Source: Amoebophrya sp. A120 (taxonomy: Eukaryota; Sar; Dinophyceae; Syndiniales; Amoebophryaceae). From it: 64,000 nt of DNA. Both the position numbers and the translations under genes were made by a program. A model generated the notes under the pieces. The model saw only the letters and a program-made list of their open reading frames with translations. It did not search any database and was not told where the DNA came from. The stretch is from positions 8,017,224 through 8,081,223 of the forward strand of contig CAJINV010000002.1 of the NCBI GenBank assembly GCA_905178155.1, given 5' to 3'. This document shows, piece after piece, positions 13,688 through 23,677 of this stretch (its first letter is position 1; every line of letters starts with the position of its first letter).

Positions 13688-15982
13688 CTAAAATCTGGGT
13701 AACAGAATTTCGCGTTTCACAAAGTCGTACCCCACGTAGAAAGCCCGGTGAAAGGGCCGGCCTAAATACATGGCCTTTCGGTTGAGGGTATCCGACGGGT
13801 CATTAATTGTCCCGACGCAGTGGCGAAGTTGAACATGCTTCTTGCCTTTGCAGTAGCAGTAGTTCTTCGCATGCAGAACGTACCAATGCGTGTGAGACGA
13901 GGATTTTTGATTTGCGGAGGAACCGGAAGCTGGCACTTCGGTTCTTGCCCCCTCTCCTTCGTCCGCGCTTTCAGCAATCTCTTCCGTCAACTCGAATGCA
14001 ATGTCGGGACCGTCCTCGCATCGTTTACCATTCCCTTCCGTCAACTTCTTGAACTTTTTATCAAAAACCTCACGCAGGGGCGCCGCCAACATAATCCCCC
14101 CGTGGGCGGAATCCAGATGTAGCGAGTACCTTTTATCGGTGTATGTCGTTCTGCTCGGCTTCCGCGGGCGCAACTTCGTTTTTGCTTCCTCGCTTTTTCC
14201 GTTGATGCCGCCCTTGGTCGTGTCATACTCCCACTCGACGGAGGGTAAAACATCCGCCTGCAGGTGCTTCTCAGCGGAAAACTCGACCCCGGCCTCCGGC
14301 GCGAAAACGTCGTCCGCGGCATCGTAAATCGTGTTGCCGATGCGAATTTTGCTGGCCGCCAGGCTCCAGGACGGGCCGCGGAAGTCCAGTTTTTCCTTGA
14401 CGTATTCGTGCGAGGGTAGGTGTTGCTGTTCGCGGAGTGGCGTCCCACGGAACTGATACTCGTACGCTGAGCCATTCTCAGCGCCGTTCACCTCTTCATT
14501 TTCGGTTTTGTAGAGGTACCATCGCGCGAACGCCTTCAGCGCCATCTTGTGGTGCGCCGAACTTTGCTGCGCCGGGGTGCCCGGATCTCCGAGGGCGGAA
14601 AGCCCGCGGTCGCTGAGCAGTTGGGAGAGCAACTCGTCGTTCCGGATCGGCTCAGGCATCACCGGGAAGCGCCGCAGGCGGTCGGGAGCCGGCGAGGTGC
14701 CGAGTATAAAATGGGGCTTCTTCGACCAGCTCAGGCTGTCAGCGCTCCCGTTGACTGCGTAGCGTGCTGAAAACGCATCCGAATGTCCGGCGGGAACGGT
14801 AATATCGAAGCTGAACACTGTATTTTCCCTACCTTCCTCTATCGCGCCAAGGCGGAGCTGCTGGAGCACGTGCGCCGCCGCGTCCCGCGCGTGCAAATTG
14901 TTTGCTCCACCGTTCCGCTCGTCCCAAAATCCCAGCCCGAGAATACCGTGGAAGCCGCTCGGGTCGTCCGTCGGCTCCTCGATGTGCACAAAATTCAGCA
15001 CCCGCTCCCGGTCCGAGGCGCTCGGTGCCAAGGAAAGCGAGTAGCTGGGTACAGGCCACAATCCCTTTTTGTCGAATGCGGCGGGAGGCTCAGAATCGTT
15101 CCTTGGGCAAACGATCAATCGATCCAGCAACGCGTCAGGAAGTGACCGGCGCTGTCGGTAATGGGCAAGAATCTCTTCACGGGTGCAAAAACTGCTGTAG
15201 TAGGGAAATATTGACTTCTCCGGTTGGTAAAGAACCACCTTTGCCTCGTCCGCCAGTAGACGCCCCGGGGGAAACGATGTTCCGTCGTTATAAATATTCA
15301 CGGTCACTTTTTTGTCACCTGATAGTTTCTTCGCAACATGTGGTAGCGGATTCAGTTCCTTCTCCGTGGTGGAACGGAACTGCTCGCTCTCCTCCATGAT
15401 GAAGAAGTTCTGCGCGCCACAGCCCGTGCACAAGATCATCGCCCGGTTTTTAAAAGCATCTGGCCCAGTTCCAATGTCAACGCGCACCGACGCCTGGCCC
15501 GCGACCTGACCAGCAGTGTTGCGGTACCACGCGAACTGCATCGGCGCCTCGCGGTACAGCGGATCTCCCGCCGGAGATCTAGGACGCTCCAACGGCGGCT
15601 GCCTCTCCGCCAGTGTCAAGTGCGCCGATTTGGCGTTCAGAAGTTCTTGCACCGCAGCGCTCGGTGGGCTCTCTTCGTCCCCGACGGGGTCCGGAATGGA
15701 CTTGCGTGGCTCTGGTGCTCCTTCACTGCCGGTCTGCGCCGCCGCGGCCACCCAGTCTTCGTCCAGTTCAACCACCACTGTCCCTTGCGTAGTGGATCCC
15801 AAAACCACGCACGCAATGACCGCACCTACCGCAAGTAAAACTACGATGGATACAGTGATGATCACCCACAGGGCGCAGCACCCAATGCATGGCGTGGGGC
15901 GCTTCTCCTCGGGCATCTCGTCCTCGAATTCGTTATACGCTGGTAACAGCGCCCCGTCTTCGCCGTACTGCGGGTGCGGCAT
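13688..15982 (-). CDS. Pepsin-like paralogue lacking catalytic Asp, 764 aa
   Basis: Single exon from the ATG at 15982. Same plan as its neighbour: cytosolic N-terminus with CIGCC, transmembrane helix at about 37-62, stalk, then an A1-like fold. The shared landmarks are VDIGTGPDAF, HGILGLGF, HWYVLHAKNYCYCKG and the C-terminal FYVGYDFVKREILLP. In the first active-site motif the aligned DTGG reads CTGC (ILCTGCGAQNF), so the catalytic Asp is Cys185. The second motif reads LDSAHGG (Asp624 kept, Gly changed to Ala). By A1-family knowledge this should abolish normal aspartyl catalysis, so a binding or inhibitory role is more likely. The frame is intact and the landmarks are conserved, so it is not a decaying pseudogene. 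Confidence 0.75.
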   Translation of the reverse strand: MPHPQYGEDGALLPAYNEFEDEMPEEKRPTPCIGCCALWVIITVSIVVLLAVGAVIACVVLGSTTQGTVVVELDEDWVAAAAQTGSEGAPEPRKSIPDPVGDEESPPSAAVQELLNAKSAHLTLAERQPPLERPRSPAGDPLYREAPMQFAWYRNTAGQVAGQASVRVDIGTGPDAFKNRAMILCTGCGAQNFFIMEESEQFRSTTEKELNPLPHVAKKLSGDKKVTVNIYNDGTSFPPGRLLADEAKVVLYQPEKSIFPYYSSFCTREEILAHYRQRRSLPDALLDRLIVCPRNDSEPPAAFDKKGLWPVPSYSLSLAPSASDRERVLNFVHIEEPTDDPSGFHGILGLGFWDERNGGANNLHARDAAAHVLQQLRLGAIEEGRENTVFSFDITVPAGHSDAFSARYAVNGSADSLSWSKKPHFILGTSPAPDRLRRFPVMPEPIRNDELLSQLLSDRGLSALGDPGTPAQQSSAHHKMALKAFARWYLYKTENEEVNGAENGSAYEYQFRGTPLREQQHLPSHEYVKEKLDFRGPSWSLAASKIRIGNTIYDAADDVFAPEAGVEFSAEKHLQADVLPSVEWEYDTTKGGINGKSEEAKTKLRPRKPSRTTYTDKRYSLHLDSAHGGIMLAAPLREVFDKKFKKLTEGNGKRCEDGPDIAFELTEEIAESADEGEGARTEVPASGSSANQKSSSHTHWYVLHAKNYCYCKGKKHVQLRHCVGTINDPSDTLNRKAMYLGRPFHRAFYVGYDFVKREILLPRF

Positions 15983-16781
15983 CTTTCTTGTTCGTTAGGA
16001 AAGATAGAAATGGTAATGAGGAAATAAAATGTTTTCTAGAAAGAGTAGATGAAAAAGAGAAGGGGTAAAGCACAGTTGTATCGGTTCCTACCACGAGCAC
16101 AAAGACGGGTGGCAACAAGGTATTCAAACCAGAATGGATTCGTGGCTACTTCTGCGAATAGCACCTCTCTGCTAGTAGTACTTCCAGACGGCTCAACATA
16201 TTCCAAGCGGGCCTGTCTGTGTCTTTGAGTCATGAAATGATGCCACTCTACTTGAACTAAAGCATTAGCGAAATCTTCGATCTTTCAGTATCAGTACTAG
16301 GCGTCCTTAGACAAACTATCGAGATCATCTCAATGCTAATAATGCTTCGAGCTGGATGTTGAGCCTCCGCGCTCGTGCCATAGAAACGCTAAAGAGGTGC
16401 AACTTTCTTGATCATCTCTGTTGCATAGACCAAGTTGAAACTGCTCTAAGGTCGTTTTTGATCTTTTCGCGTACTCAATTCTAGTCGGAACAATCAAGCG
16501 AACATCAACACATTCTTCGAAAATGACAAAGTACTCATGCGAGCGATTGGATCAGAGCCTACAAGAACTTCGCGCCAACAGGAGGCAGTTTTACTTTCAG
16601 ACTCAGATCTTGGATCCTCGTCGTTGCGGTGCTCTTTTGTCGCCTTTTCATCAAATATTTTCGTTTATTTCAACGGCTTGAAGAATGAATGTGTGTTATT
16701 GAGCGAAATTTGTAAAAACATGCTTCGCCACGACGACCAACCCAGTCGTCCTGACCGAAGCGGAACCGCGCAGTGCAAATT
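15983..16781. other. Intergenic upstream of the 764-aa paralogue
   Basis: About 0.8 kb with no supported gene; only short frames on both strands. Lies between the BRF1 stop and the paralogue start. Confidence 0.35.
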
Positions 16782-19202
16782 TCACTCAAACAGGCTGTCC
16801 CATTCGTCCAGGTTGTATTTCGATTCTGCCGCCTTACTGGTGTGGAAGTGGTCCCGCGACATTTCGCGCCACGTCTTGCCCTCTTGTTTTTTTCCGAGCA
16901 CGACCTGCTTTTTTCGCTTTTTCTTCCGGTTGTTCTCGATGCCGCTGTAGGCGTTGCCGTTGTTTGGGCCCCCGAAGAAGTCTTCCTCTCCCTCGTTGTC
17001 GTTCCACGCGTTGTTATTCTCGCCCCCGTCCTCCACCGCGCCATCGGTCAGCTGTTTCAGCTGAGACTCCGCCGCGAGCGCCTTGCGCTTCCGGGTGTTG
17101 TGCCGCTTCAGCGTGCGGTAGTGGATGTCTTCCAGCTCGTTCTTGTGCACCTCGTTCCAGACCGCCTTCTTCTTGGCCTGCTCCTCCTCGTCCAAAATGC
17201 AGTCCTCGTCGCAACTCACGTCCGACAGCGACTCCTCCACGATCTCGGCCAGCACCCGCGTGTCCGCTTTCTCGATCGCGTTTTCGAAATTCGAGGTGTC
17301 CGGGCTGGCGTCCTGCCAAAGGTCGTCCGACTCGAGGAAGTTCAGATTGTAGTTGTTTGTCGCGGAAGTAGATGAAGACGGGTTATTCATAACACCGCCG
17401 TTTGCAAGAGAAGTAGATGTTGTCGCTTTCATATTCTTACCCGCATGGCCACCAGTCAGAAGCTTTTCGTTTTCTTCCCTCTCCACCGAGTTGTAGAAGT
17501 CCTCCGCAGCTCTTTGGAAGGAGAGGTTGTTGTTCAGCACGATATCGCTCTTTTTCTTCTCGTCTTCCGACATAAGGAGCTTCTTCAGTTCCGGCGCCAT
17601 CTTCTCCAGCCCCTCGCCAGTCGGAAACTGAAACCGGAAGTCGCTACTCTGCTGATCAACCTCGGGGTGACCATGGTTTGCGCCGTTTCGCCCGCCTGTA
17701 AGAGGATCATCTCCTGCACGACCTGCGGCTTCATTGTCGACCGCAAACAAATCGTCCTCCTCGTCCACAATTTGTTCGTCGTCGTGCGCACTGTTATTTG
17801 CTAGCGGGTTTACATTGACTCTGGACCCGGTACTTGACGAACTGCTGCTGCCCCCGATCTGCTCATTCGGCCGGGCTTTTTGCCGCTGTTGCGAGGAACT
17901 GTCGCCGTTATTTTCCTCAACATCAGACGAGGTGGTGGTTCCGATGGATGAGCTGTCCAAGAGCACACCCGCTGTTTCTTTGTCCATCAGTGGTTGTTTC
18001 GTTTTGATGTCCTTTTTCCCCCTTTCCCCCTGTGTGATCGCGAGCGTCAGTGACTGGTCGCTAACCGGCAGCGCTTTGAGGCCGCTGTCCGTGGCGGCCT
18101 TCTGCTTGGGCTTGGTGCAGGGCGGAAGGCAGAGCGAAATCTTCGGCTCGTTCTGGTCCGCGTTCATGATTTCGGTGCGGGTCATGCCCGCCATGGTAGT
18201 CTGCCGCATCTCGTACAATCGTTTTCGCAGCGTCGTTTCCGCCATCATCACCACTTTCGCCACGTCCTCAGGGTCGCGTTCGAATTGGTGCCACCGGCAG
18301 GCAACCAGGAGGGCGGCACCGCAAAGACCTGAGATAATCATAATTTGAATATGTTGAGAAATAATTATCCACTCTTCTTCTTCGAAGTAGTAGTGCCATG
18401 AAAAGAACAAGACGCAAAACGTTTTTTGCGAGGCTCGAACTGCTTGACTTTTCTTGCATGACTTTGCATAAGGATGAGTCACGCAAAACAGCACGCAAAA
18501 GTACTTACCTGTCGGCCTCCGGCCCTCCTGCAGCCAGTCGCGCTTCATTTGCTGGACCAAGCGGCAAGCGGTGGTTGCCACGTCGGACACGCGATCGCCC
18601 AAATCCAGCTTGTGCGCGAACCGCTCCATGAACAACGACGGGTCGACGATCGGCACGGCGACTAGCTCGTCGTATTGCAATATCGCAACCAATTTAATGT
18701 ACGTCTGCCCGATGTCCCGCACCGTGAACTCGCACGCGTCGGAGAAGTCGATCAACAGGTGCGGGCTGCGGTTGCTCCGGCACACAATGTACAGGCACGC
18801 CGCGCACACCAGCATGGACTTCCGCCCGCGATTGAACTGTTTGTCCAGCGCCAGCCCGAAAATCCGCAGCGCCTGCTCCTGGTGCGCGTTGTGGATGCGG
18901 AGCTTGGAGGCGAAGCCCTCGACGTTTTTCTTCGCCTTCGCCAGCGTCAGCTCCCGGGACCCGCGCGTCGCCGTGGAGATCGCCTGCGCGCCCGTGCCCC
19001 ACGTGATCGACTGCCCGACCACCTGCTTCTTGCCGCCAGCGCCCTCCTGGAACCCCACCTCTGCGACCAGCCGGTTCTCCTGGACAACCGCGCCGCACCC
19101 AAGGCAGGTCAGGTCGCCGGAGAAGGGGTCAATGGTCAGGTCATTGCTGTAGCAGTGCGGGCAGGACTGCGGCTCCTCGTCCTCGAAATTATAGCCCGAC
19201 AT
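16782..19202 (-). CDS. BRF1: TFIIIB subunit BRF1 (TFIIB-like), RNA polymerase III
   Basis: Start is the ATG at 19202. An N-terminal zinc ribbon has CPHC at 14-17 and CLGC at 33-36. Two cyclin folds follow, with typical BRF/TFIIB text: SRELTLAKAKKNV, RGRKSMLVCAACLYIVCR, DIGQTYIKL. The C-terminal half is acidic and low-complexity. It then carries a BRF1 homology block (DEDCILDEEEQAKKKAVWNE), the TBP/Bdp1-contacting region that separates BRF1 from TFIIB. One intron, 18508-18329, has clean borders (GTAAGTACTT...TCTCAG). It is exactly 180 nt with no stop, so the gene also reads straight through. Splicing joins GRRPTG to LCGAALLVACR, the expected second cyclin repeat. Spliced length is 746 aa. It acts in the nucleus, recruiting Pol III to tRNA and 5S promoters. 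Confidence 0.9.
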   Translation of the reverse strand: MSGYNFEDEEPQSCPHCYSNDLTIDPFSGDLTCLGCGAVVQENRLVAEVGFQEGAGGKKQVVGQSITWGTGAQAISTATRGSRELTLAKAKKNVEGFASKLRIHNAHQEQALRIFGLALDKQFNRGRKSMLVCAACLYIVCRSNRSPHLLIDFSDACEFTVRDIGQTYIKLVAILQYDELVAVPIVDPSLFMERFAHKLDLGDRVSDVATTACRLVQQMKRDWLQEGRRPTGKYFCVLFCVTHPYAKSCKKSQAVRASQKTFCVLFFSWHYYFEEEEWIIISQHIQIMIISGLCGAALLVACRWHQFERDPEDVAKVVMMAETTLRKRLYEMRQTTMAGMTRTEIMNADQNEPKISLCLPPCTKPKQKAATDSGLKALPVSDQSLTLAITQGERGKKDIKTKQPLMDKETAGVLLDSSSIGTTTSSDVEENNGDSSSQQRQKARPNEQIGGSSSSSSTGSRVNVNPLANNSAHDDEQIVDEEDDLFAVDNEAAGRAGDDPLTGGRNGANHGHPEVDQQSSDFRFQFPTGEGLEKMAPELKKLLMSEDEKKKSDIVLNNNLSFQRAAEDFYNSVEREENEKLLTGGHAGKNMKATTSTSLANGGVMNNPSSSTSATNNYNLNFLESDDLWQDASPDTSNFENAIEKADTRVLAEIVEESLSDVSCDEDCILDEEEQAKKKAVWNEVHKNELEDIHYRTLKRHNTRKRKALAAESQLKQLTDGAVEDGGENNNAWNDNEGEEDFFGGPNNGNAYSGIENNRKKKRKKQVVLGKKQEGKTWREMSRDHFHTSKAAESKYNLDEWDSLFE
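18329..18508 (-). other. GT-AG intron of BRF1, frame-preserving
   Basis: 180 nt, GTAAGTACTT donor and ATTATCTCAG acceptor on the minus strand, no in-frame stop. The encoded 60 residues are hydrophobic and aromatic, unlike any BRF1 and placed inside a conserved cyclin fold, so splicing is the right reading. Confidence 0.85.
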
Positions 19203-20146
19203 GGAGGTTTGCGTGTGCCGGAAAAAGGTTCTTTATACGTATGGAATAACTCAGTTCTTGCCGCGCTTCATATTTTTACTTGTAAAAAAAAGTGTTGCTA
19301 TGATGTCCTCTGTCGAAGTTGTACTTCTACTGACCAGGCTAAAGGTATCTATCGACTCTTTGTCTTTTAGAAAAAAAAACTACTTTGAAAATTTCATGTC
19401 ACTTCGCGTTTTTTGTCGTCGAACGAACCTGTTGTGAAAAATATTCTCAAGAAAAAATGGGTCGGGAAAGAAATCAGATCTTTACAAAGATCTTTTTTGT
19501 CCGGTGGAATTAGGAATGCTAATGCCGCACGAACGTGAGAAAGATGCAAGGGTAGGTAAAGCGTCAGCAATTTGGATGAGTTCTCGTTGTATAATCGAGA
19601 TATTCATCGACAGGATCAAAAAAATGGGGAAAGATATGCTCTGGGGATCAATGTTCTCAGGACCTTCGAGTCACTTTTTCAAAAACCATCTTCGGCGAAA
19701 AGGCGCAATTTGCATTTCACGGATCGTCTTCGGAGAAGATCACATTTGGAAAGTTTCTTTCTCTGCGGCAGGACAACTGCAGCGCTGTTTTGTGACCGAG
19801 GTTTTTTTCTTTCCAATGCCGCCGCGCAAAAAACGCTGTAGTCAAGATCCAGTCGCGAACACGACGCAGTTTTTTCGGGCAAAGTGATATTGTATACCAC
19901 TGCTAGCACGACGTGCCTACATTTCTCCATCTGGGTTGACCTTTAATACAGTGCCATTTCGTTTGACGCTTGTCGATTTCATACAATCTGCTACACAGGG
20001 CTACACGAAGATATTACATCCACGGGCGTGTGTACTTAGCGATCGAAAATGATCTGTGTGGTTTTTACAACAGCGAGTTTTTTTATACCAAAAGCTTTGA
20101 AACCAGTTTTATTATTTTCATACATGTAAAACTCTTTCCACCCCCG
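19203..20146. other. Intergenic upstream of BRF1
   Basis: About 0.94 kb, AT-rich. Overlapping short plus-strand frames (19504-19887) show no recognisable feature. No gene supported. Confidence 0.35.
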
Positions 20147-21296
20147 TCATGCCACGAACTGGCACACGTTTTTCATGGCTTCCTTTTGCCGTTCGCGGAA
20201 TACTTTGTACCTTCTCCACTTTGTCTTCACGTCCGTCCGGTCCGAAAACAGGTAGGTGGAAGACATTTCCTCTTTCCCCTGACGCCCCACCTCCTCGACA
20301 AAATTGTTGCCGCAGAGGTACTTGGCCAGGCTGTAGTATTTCTCCCCCTGATCGGTTTCGCCCGCAAAAGCCAACGTTTTCTTGTTGCTGGGTTTTGAGC
20401 CGTCCCCGATTCGGTACAGCAGCCACTCATACTTCTGCTCAAACACTTCCTGCGTCTCGAAGTCCACCGTGTAGGTCATCTGCCACCCCGGCTCCAGCAG
20501 TTCCAGCAGCAGATCGCTCATGTGGTAGTGCGCGGTGGCGATGCGGTCGGTGGTCCAGGTGGTCATCAGGTTCCACCCCGCCACGTCCGGCGGGTTGAAG
20601 GGTACCATGTCCAACTTGTTCAACACAGTCTGGCACTTGTCGTGGTCCAGCACGCCCTGCGCGACCAAGCTGTTGGTCGGCCGCCAGTCCTGCACCGCGC
20701 CCATCACCATCGCGAACGGCCACCGCGTTTTCTCCCCCAGCGTGTCGTAGAAGTGCTGTGCTTGTCGCGGAAGATGTGTTCCAGCGCGAAGGTCACGTCG
20801 TAGTTGTGGTCGTACAAGTGGTTGCCGCACGCCACCACTTCCAGCGCGAAAGGCGTTTGCAGCAATGCCGTGCCCAGCAGCGGGTTCTCTGCCGCGGAAT
20901 CGTCGGCGGTGAGCCCGAACTCCCGGTGCAGCTTCTCGCAGAGAAACAGCGCGGCTTGGGGGGGCAAACTGCTGGACGCGCGGTAGTCCAAGATCCGGTC
21001 CACCACCAGCTTCTGTTCCGCGAGCGTGAGCGTCCAGGGCATCTCGCTGCTGGTGAAGATCAGCCCCGGGCTCATCAAGTCCAGATTCGCGGTCTCGTAG
21101 TCCTCCTTGCAGTTCGACAAGCCCTTCGACAACCGCTTGATATCCGACTCCGTGTGGCCCCGCAACCCGACCGTGAACCGCTCCAGCCACTCGCGGGCGA
21201 AGTTTTCGATGGGCGCCACCCCGCAGTCGGGAACGATCAGCTGGTCGAGGGACTTGCGGAGCGCCGGAGACAGGGCGGGGGCCGGAGACCGGGCAG
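20147..21296 (-). pseudogene. DUF1800 domain fragment with a frameshift
   Basis: Translation in two minus frames gives one DUF1800 domain. The upstream part has IENFAREWLERFTVG, then LFLCEKLHREFG, then YDVTFALEHIFRDK. The downstream part, in another frame, has HFYDTLGEKTRWPFAMVMG, then VPFNPPDVAGWN. The switch falls at about 20756-20763, where five bases separate AAG from CACTTC and three or six are needed, so one base is missing or two are extra. There is no room for an intron. The C-terminus runs to a stop at 20147. Upstream of about 21297 the frame enters a minisatellite, so no genuine N-terminus is seen. DUF1800 is mainly a bacterial family of unknown function; transfer into this genome is possible. 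Sequencing error at the shift is not excluded. Confidence 0.65.
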
Positions 21297-21868
21297 GGGC
21301 CGCCAAAAGATGGCCACCCGGACGCGCGGACCGCCAGAAGATGGTGACCCGGACGCGCGGACCGCCAGAAGATGGCCACCCGGACGCGCCGACCGGCAAT
21401 ATAGGGCCATCCGGACGCGCTGACCGCAAATATAGGGCCATCCGGACGCGCGGACCGCCAATATAGGGCCATCCGGGCGCGCGGACCGCCAAAATATGCC
21501 CATGTGGACGCGCCGACCGCCAAAATATCCCTGTCTCGACGCCTGGACCGCGAAAATATGCCTGTCTGGACGCCTGGACCGCCAAAATATGACCATCCGA
21601 ACGCATGGACCGTTAAAATATCACTATCTCGGTGCACGGGCCGCCAAAATCCGGTCACCTGGACGCGCGGACGGCCAAAATGTGGCCATCATGACGCGCA
21701 GATCGTCAAAATCTGGTCATCCGGACGCGCATACCGCTCAAAGTTGGTCATCCGGACACATTGATTACCAACATATGGCCATCCGGAGGCATCGACCACC
21801 AAAATATGGTGATCGGGACGCAGAGAGCGCCAAAATATGGTCAGTGAGACGCGACTCCTGCCAATATA
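21297..21868. repeat. 31-bp minisatellite, about 18 copies
   Basis: Tandem units of 31 bp with the pattern GACCGCCAAAATATGGCCAT then CCGGACGCGCG. Copies nearest 21300-21480 are most alike and those toward 21800 are more diverged. As 31 is not a multiple of three, successive copies rotate through all frames, and all three minus-strand frames stay open across much of the array. There are no unique spacers, so it is not a CRISPR. Related sequence recurs at about 31750-31830. Confidence 0.9.
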
Positions 21869-21985
21869 TGGCAGGCAACGCCACCAACTTTCAAGGTTTT
21901 ACGTTTTATAGCCATAGGCTACTGATATTTTGTGCAATGAAGCCGCCAACTGGCAAGATTTTACAGGGTGGCGTAGCTACCTAGT
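21869..21985. repeat. Degenerate about 42-bp repeat, left block
   Basis: Diverged copies of a unit containing GCCACCAACTTTCAAGGTTT or CCGCCAACTGGCAAGATTTT. The same unit family occurs in a longer block at 31094-31420 on the other side of the retrotransposon. Confidence 0.6.
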
Positions 21986-22004
21986 AAGATTTGGCATCAG
22001 TGGG

Positions 22005-22399
22005 TCCGTGGCAGCAGCTGTCAAGCTGCTTTGCGGGCCACTATTGTAAATCGTAGACTACCCCAGCTGTTTAGGTTTCCAATAGCCGCCTTTCGTTGTT
22101 TGTCTGAGCGAATTCGGTAGTTCGTGAAATAAGCGCAGGGGCTTCGTGGTGGGATCGTGGGAATCGTACGCGATGCAATTCGTTGATGAGAATCAAGAGA
22201 AAGAAAGAGAAAGAAGAGAAAGAAAAGAGGAGGGACCTACTCTGATGATGATGATGAATGGGCCTCGTTTGGAACTTTCCCACCATAGTGGTGAGCTCGG
22301 GAGAGCTCTTTTTGTTTTGGAATAAAATGAAAGAACTGAAGCGAATACCATGCGGCTTCGCGATTCTGGTCGCCGGATGTTCTAGATCGTTCGCAAAGT
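22005..22399 (+). repeat. Left copy of 348-bp direct repeat flanking the retrotransposon
   Basis: Bases 22005-22041 and 22089-22399 match 30747-31093, with about four mismatches in the 311-bp part. The left copy carries an extra 47 bp at 22042-22088. It includes a purine tract (GAGAAAGAAGAGAAAG) and a GAT microsatellite. It ends 76 bp before repeat A1 of the element. Confidence 0.85.
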
Positions 22400-22475
22400 T
22401 ATGAGCCCAGTCCAGTCGATCGGGAGATCACGACGAGCAGGCTCCAGCCCAGTGCAGTCGGGAGACCACGACGAG

Positions 22476-22632
22476 TACATAGGCGAGGTGCGAGATCTTG
22501 GCTTTATAGCTAGCGCGCCTCAAACTCGTATAGCCTCACTGTTCTCGTGCTGTAGTAGCAAACATGCGTAGAGCGCTGTAACGCGCTCAGGGTAGCAGGA
22601 CTCGATCGCGACGATCGTATCGTCGTTTTCTT
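22476..22632 (+). repeat. Split direct repeat A1
   Basis: 157 bp from TACATAGGCGAGGTGCGAGA to CGTCGTTTTCTT. Matches A2 at 23504-23660 with one difference seen (GATCGCGACG against GATCTCGACG). Contains small palindromes such as GAGCGCTGTAACGCGCTC. Confidence 0.9.
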
Positions 22633-23333
22633 GTCTGGCAGTCTGGTCGTCTGTCCCCACTGCAGATCCTACGCCTCCTTCGTCGGCGCAGGTCGCCGCT
22701 GGCTTGTTGCCAAGCGTAGTTAGCTTCTTGTAGGAAGCGTGTGTTGTCCAAGGAGGGTAGAGCACATGTGTGCAGGTGTGTGTCAGTAGTAGTAGGTGCG
22801 AAAGTCACCAGTCAGCGCCAGTAGCGCTCTTTGTGCATACGTTGTTGCAGTGCAAAGTGCACACGTACCGCGTCAAGACAGTTCCGCGCCCGTGTAAGAG
22901 GCAGGCCCAGTAGGATGGGCAAAGCGGATGTAGCTGCGGACCACGGCGTCGGCGCTGCTGCTCGGCGGGTCGGTCGTTCTCTGTCTAGGCAGAGATCACC
23001 CCGCTTAGTGGTGCGCTCCCGGATGGTTGACTTGTTGCTGTTGCGACCTAGTCGCGACAGCAGCAAGTGCGGTGGAGAGCTGTTGATCGACCCAGTCGAG
23101 CAGCAGTGCTTCACGCCTGTAGCGTATAGCTGGACCAGTAGGTCACACCGGCAAAAGAGTCACAGTGCAGACTCTTAGACGCCCGCAGCATAATTGTGCC
23201 AAGTTCGTTTGTCAGTGCGATTGCGAGGTCAACCACGCTCCCCTTGCGCTCTTCGTCGAGCGGTGGTGGCGGCTGTTCGTATGCGCCTCGGTCGGCGCCC
23301 TCTCCTTGAGTGCGGAGAGCTTTGGTGGCAAAA
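22633..23333. other. Element segment between A1 and B1 without a gene
   Basis: Only short frames on both strands. It lies where a 5' leader would be if transcription begins in A1. No motif recognised. Confidence 0.4.
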
Positions 23334-23503
23334 GGGCCGCCCACCACCTTTTCATGTCAAAGAGCGACTTGAGAGACGCGTGTAGTTGTGCCTACCGCGC
23401 ACGCCGTGTGAGTGTCTGCGCGTCGCGATCGCACTTGGGGCCAGAAGGTCGTGTGCATAGTATCCACGTGTGACGAAACTGAGAGCGCTGCCCAGATATA
23501 AAA
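23334..23503 (+). repeat. Split direct repeat B1
   Basis: 170 bp from GGGCCGCCCACCACCTTTTC to AGATATAAAA, matching B2 at 30387-30556. It abuts A2 directly. Confidence 0.9.
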
Positions 23504-23660
23504 TACATAGGCGAGGTGCGAGATCTTGGCTTTATAGCTAGCGCGCCTCAAACTCGTATAGCCTCACTGTTCTCGTGCTGTAGTAGCAAACATGCGTAGA
23601 GCGCTGTAACGCGCTCAGGGTAGCAGGACTCGATCTCGACGATCGTATCGTCGTTTTCTT
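23504..23660 (+). repeat. Split direct repeat A2
   Basis: Second copy of A, directly after B1 and 17 bp before the recombinase start codon. It may act as the leader of that gene. Confidence 0.9.
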
Positions 23661-23677
23661 TCCCACCCGCCCACGCC

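Noticed and set aside
21297-21868. CRISPR-like regular array
   Set aside because: Units are contiguous 31-bp copies that diverge gradually, with no unique spacers; the genome is eukaryotic.
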